The notes under the pieces were generated by a model that ran no database searches, was not told the origin of the DNA, and saw only the letters and a list, made by a program, of their open reading frames with translations. This document shows positions 7,132-8,734 of a stretch of 8,734 nucleotides of DNA, one piece after another. The DNA is taken from assembly GCA_003645555.1 (NCBI GenBank), contig QNFN01000054.1, forward strand, positions 1 through 8,734. Direction: 5' to 3'. The stretch comes from Gammaproteobacteria bacterium (GTDB lineage Bacteria > Pseudomonadota > Gammaproteobacteria > QNFN01). Positions within the stretch are counted from its first letter, which is position 1. Each line of letters opens with the position of its first letter. The position numbers were made by a program, and so were the translations under genes.

Positions 7132-7593
7132 GGTGGAGGACGGCAACGTGCCCGCAGTTGGGTGTAAATGATCAAGGCGAGGCCCATGCCGAGTGATTGC
7201 ATGGCCTGTGCGCTCCACTCAGGTATTCCGGGCGTGGCCTGCACCAACGGTTATTGAGCTGATTGGCGTCGGACCGATTGACGGCGTCCGGCGCATGCGG
7301 TGCCTCCCATGCAAGCCAACCCGCCAACCTGGTGGCAGAGGTTCTCTGAGCCACATCGATCCGGATCAAGATGGTCCATCCAAGGTCAATTTGTGACGAT
7401 CCAGGTGTCGCGTGAAGCCTGTGTTTCACCGGGATTTACTCTCATCCTCTTGGTCTGACCGGTCAATGGTGATGTTTTGGCTCGGGGTCTGGTCGATCGA
7501 TTCAAGCACCTGATTGGCCGTACGCCATGGTTGTTCCCGGACAGAGAAACGCCCGACAGGGTCGGGCGTTTCAGGGTCAGAGTGGAGCGGTGA
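7132..7593. other. Gene-free spacer between convergent operons
   Basis: Apart from the terminator near its right end, I see no supported gene, RNA or repeat in these 462 bases. Base composition is less GC-rich than in the flanking genes. Several short open frames exist on both strands, but none has a family-like sequence or a good ribosome binding site. It may contain decayed sequence of unknown origin. Confidence 0.6.
7547..7571 (-). terminator. Strong hairpin terminator, possibly bidirectional
   Basis: AAACGCCCGAC and GTCGGGCGTTT form a perfect 11-bp stem with an AGG loop. It lies 22 bases beyond the stop of the ferritin-like gene. On the minus strand the stem ends in GTTT followed by CTCT, a modest U-rich tail. 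By symmetry it can also stop rightward transcription arriving from the CBS-ACT gene. Confidence 0.75.
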
Positions 7594-8133
7594 TTACTCC
7601 TGCAGGTTCGGTGGGTCCGGGTCATGATCCCAGTCCTCATCAGGCTTCGGGAAGCGGGCCAGCCACTCCTCGAGCAGGATGACGTGACCGCGTTCGTCAT
7701 CGGCCAGCCGATTGGCGGCCTCGCTCAGCTTCGGGTCGGCACTGTTGGCGACCACGCCCTCGAAAAAGTCGACGGCCATCTTTTCGTGACGCAGCGCAAT
7801 CGAGATGACGTGGTACGGGGTCATCAGGTAGTGGACCTCGTCGCTCTCGGGCGCCTCGGGGCTTTCGCCTTCCCAGGCATGTTCCCATGGCTTGAGTTCG
7901 GGCAAGTCCAGTCCGTCGCCCATCGCCTCGACCGCGGCGATGTGTTTGGCCTCGATCTCGGCCAGCTTGCGGAACAGCCGCGCGACCTCGTGGTTGTTGT
8001 GTACCTCCATCTGGTCGGCCAGGTCTTCGTAGCGTTCGGCGGCCTCGGCCTCCATGTCGCGAGCGTGTGCCAGCAGGTCCTCGATCGTGGCGATCGTCTT
8101 GCTGCCGCTGGTTGGCTTCTTCTGCGCGGTCAT
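7594..8133 (-). CDS. Rubrerythrin/ferritin-like diiron protein
   Basis: A 179-residue protein with the four-helix ferritin-like pattern. Helix 1 holds MEAEAAERYEDLA (27-39), helix 2 EIEAKH with E61-x2-H64, helix 3 LRHEKMAVDFFEG with E117, and helix 4 DDERGH with E147-x2-H150. Likely diiron ligands are therefore E30, E61, H64, E117, E147 and H150. No C-terminal rubredoxin Cys pairs are present; the tail is instead acidic and proline-rich (PDEDWDHDPDPPN). The ATG at 8131-8133 lies within the ATGA overlap with the upstream oxidoreductase gene; the frame is open further upstream, but those residues are the oxidoreductase gene read out of frame. Relatives reduce peroxide or store iron. Coupling to an iron-sulfur enzyme suggests protection or iron supply, as inference. 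It is followed by a strong terminator. Confidence 0.85.
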   Translation of the reverse strand: MTAQKKPTSGSKTIATIEDLLAHARDMEAEAAERYEDLADQMEVHNNHEVARLFRKLAEIEAKHIAAVEAMGDGLDLPELKPWEHAWEGESPEAPESDEVHYLMTPYHVISIALRHEKMAVDFFEGVVANSADPKLSEAANRLADDERGHVILLEEWLARFPKPDEDWDHDPDPPNLQE

Positions 8134-8734
8134 ACCACGAACTCCTGCTCGAGTTCGGTGAGGTTCTCGACGCTCGCCTTCAACTCCGGCTGGTACGGGG
8201 CCCGGCTGCCGATGTAGAGCGGTCCGGTGTTGAGGCCGTCGTCGCTCATCAGTCGGCGTGCCGCACGTGCCGGGTCGTCGGTCGCCTCGACCGGTGACGG
8301 TCGGGCCGTCTTCTTCCAGTCGCGCTGTTCGGGACGGTAGGTGACGCACGGGCTCATGATCTGCACGAACGAAAAGCCTGGGTGGACGATCGCCTCGGCG
8401 AGCACCTTGGCAGTGCCGTTCGGATCACTACTCGAGCAGCGGGCGATGTAGTTGGCGCCTGAGGCCAGCGCGATCACCAGCGGGTTGAACGGGTTGATGC
8501 CGGGGCCGCCGGGGGTCAATTTGCCCTTGGCCCAGGTGGCCTCGGTGGTCGGCGACGCCTGGCCCTTGGTCATGCCGTAGACCTGGTTGTCCATGACGAT
8601 GTAGGTCAGGTCGACATTACGTCGGCAGCCGTGGAGGAAGGGGTTGCCACCGATCGAGACGCCGTCGACGTCACCGCCGGTGACGATGACGGTCACGGCG
8701 GGGCGGGACACGTGGCGGGAGAGCGGCAGGGGCA
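8130..8734 (-). CDS. 2-oxoacid:ferredoxin oxidoreductase, beta subunit (partial, C-terminal 200 residues)
   Basis: The C-terminal two thirds or so of a KorB-type beta subunit, which carries thiamine diphosphate in enzymes that convert a 2-oxoacid plus CoA to an acyl-CoA, CO2 and reduced ferredoxin. The N-terminus, with its CPGCG cluster region, lies beyond the right edge. Family motifs seen are VTVIVTGGDVDGVSIGGN, RRNVDLTYIVMDNQVYGMTKG and a following SPTTEA. The thiamine diphosphate motif normally begins GDG; here it reads GDV, and the usual GGNH is GGNP. Its TGA overlaps the ATG of the ferritin-like gene. The alpha subunit would be expected further right. The substrate could be a general 2-oxoacid or, given the molybdoenzyme and thioesterase at the other end, an aryl-glyoxylate; nothing visible decides this. 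Confidence 0.88.
   Translation of the reverse strand, partial: PLPLSRHVSRPAVTVIVTGGDVDGVSIGGNPFLHGCRRNVDLTYIVMDNQVYGMTKGQASPTTEATWAKGKLTPGGPGINPFNPLVIALASGANYIARCSSSDPNGTAKVLAEAIVHPGFSFVQIMSPCVTYRPEQRDWKKTARPSPVEATDDPARAARRLMSDDGLNTGPLYIGSRAPYQPELKASVENLTELEQEFVV

Noticed and set aside
7172..7429. Short minus-strand open frame in the spacer
   Set aside because: No family resemblance, no convincing ribosome binding site and no matching neighbour logic.

Overview
This 8.7 kb, GC-rich window looks like the chromosome of a proteobacterium. Codon use is GC-biased, starts are ATG, GTG or possibly TTG, and genes are packed with ATGA/GTGA overlaps. It reads as an accessory catabolic locus, probably for an organic acid handled as its CoA thioester under oxygen-limited conditions. 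The leading hypothesis is an aromatic or arylacetic acid; this is inference from gene content, since the diagnostic neighbours lie outside both edges.

Layout. (1) Positions 1-1208, minus strand: a FlK-like hotdog thioesterase, overlapped by 4 bases by a molybdopterin/iron-sulfur oxidoreductase that runs off the left edge. (2) Positions 1209-1492: a divergent promoter region with two near-identical palindromic operators 119 bp apart, each about 75 bp from the start codon it faces. (3) Positions 1493-7131, plus strand: a complete branched-chain-amino-acid-type (HAAT) ABC importer in the order binding protein, LivH, LivM, LivG, LivF, followed by a CBS-CBS-ACT regulatory protein of the AcuB type. 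(4) Positions 7132-7593: a spacer with no gene I can support, ending in a strong hairpin terminator. (5) Positions 7594-8734, minus strand: a rubrerythrin/ferritin-like diiron protein, overlapped by 4 bases by the beta subunit of a 2-oxoacid:ferredoxin oxidoreductase that runs off the right edge.

The most unusual object is a roughly 310 bp, MITE-like insertion exactly at the livH/livM junction. It has about 19-bp imperfect terminal inverted repeats and a highly foldable core. Removing it with one copy of a TGAA flank restores a classic ATGA livH-livM overlap and a natural LivM N-terminus (M-K-R-L-H-G). As it stands, the frame from the original ATG stays open across the whole element and stops in a TGA that overlaps a TTG in the livM frame. 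The insertion therefore seems to have kept the operon translatable.

Working model: the importer brings in an acid; a ligase elsewhere makes its CoA thioester; the molybdoenzyme oxidises the acyl-CoA and the thioesterase removes or rescues CoA esters; the 2-oxoacid oxidoreductase decarboxylates the resulting 2-oxoacid. This parallels anaerobic phenylacetate oxidation through phenylglyoxylate, but the substrate is not proven by this sequence.
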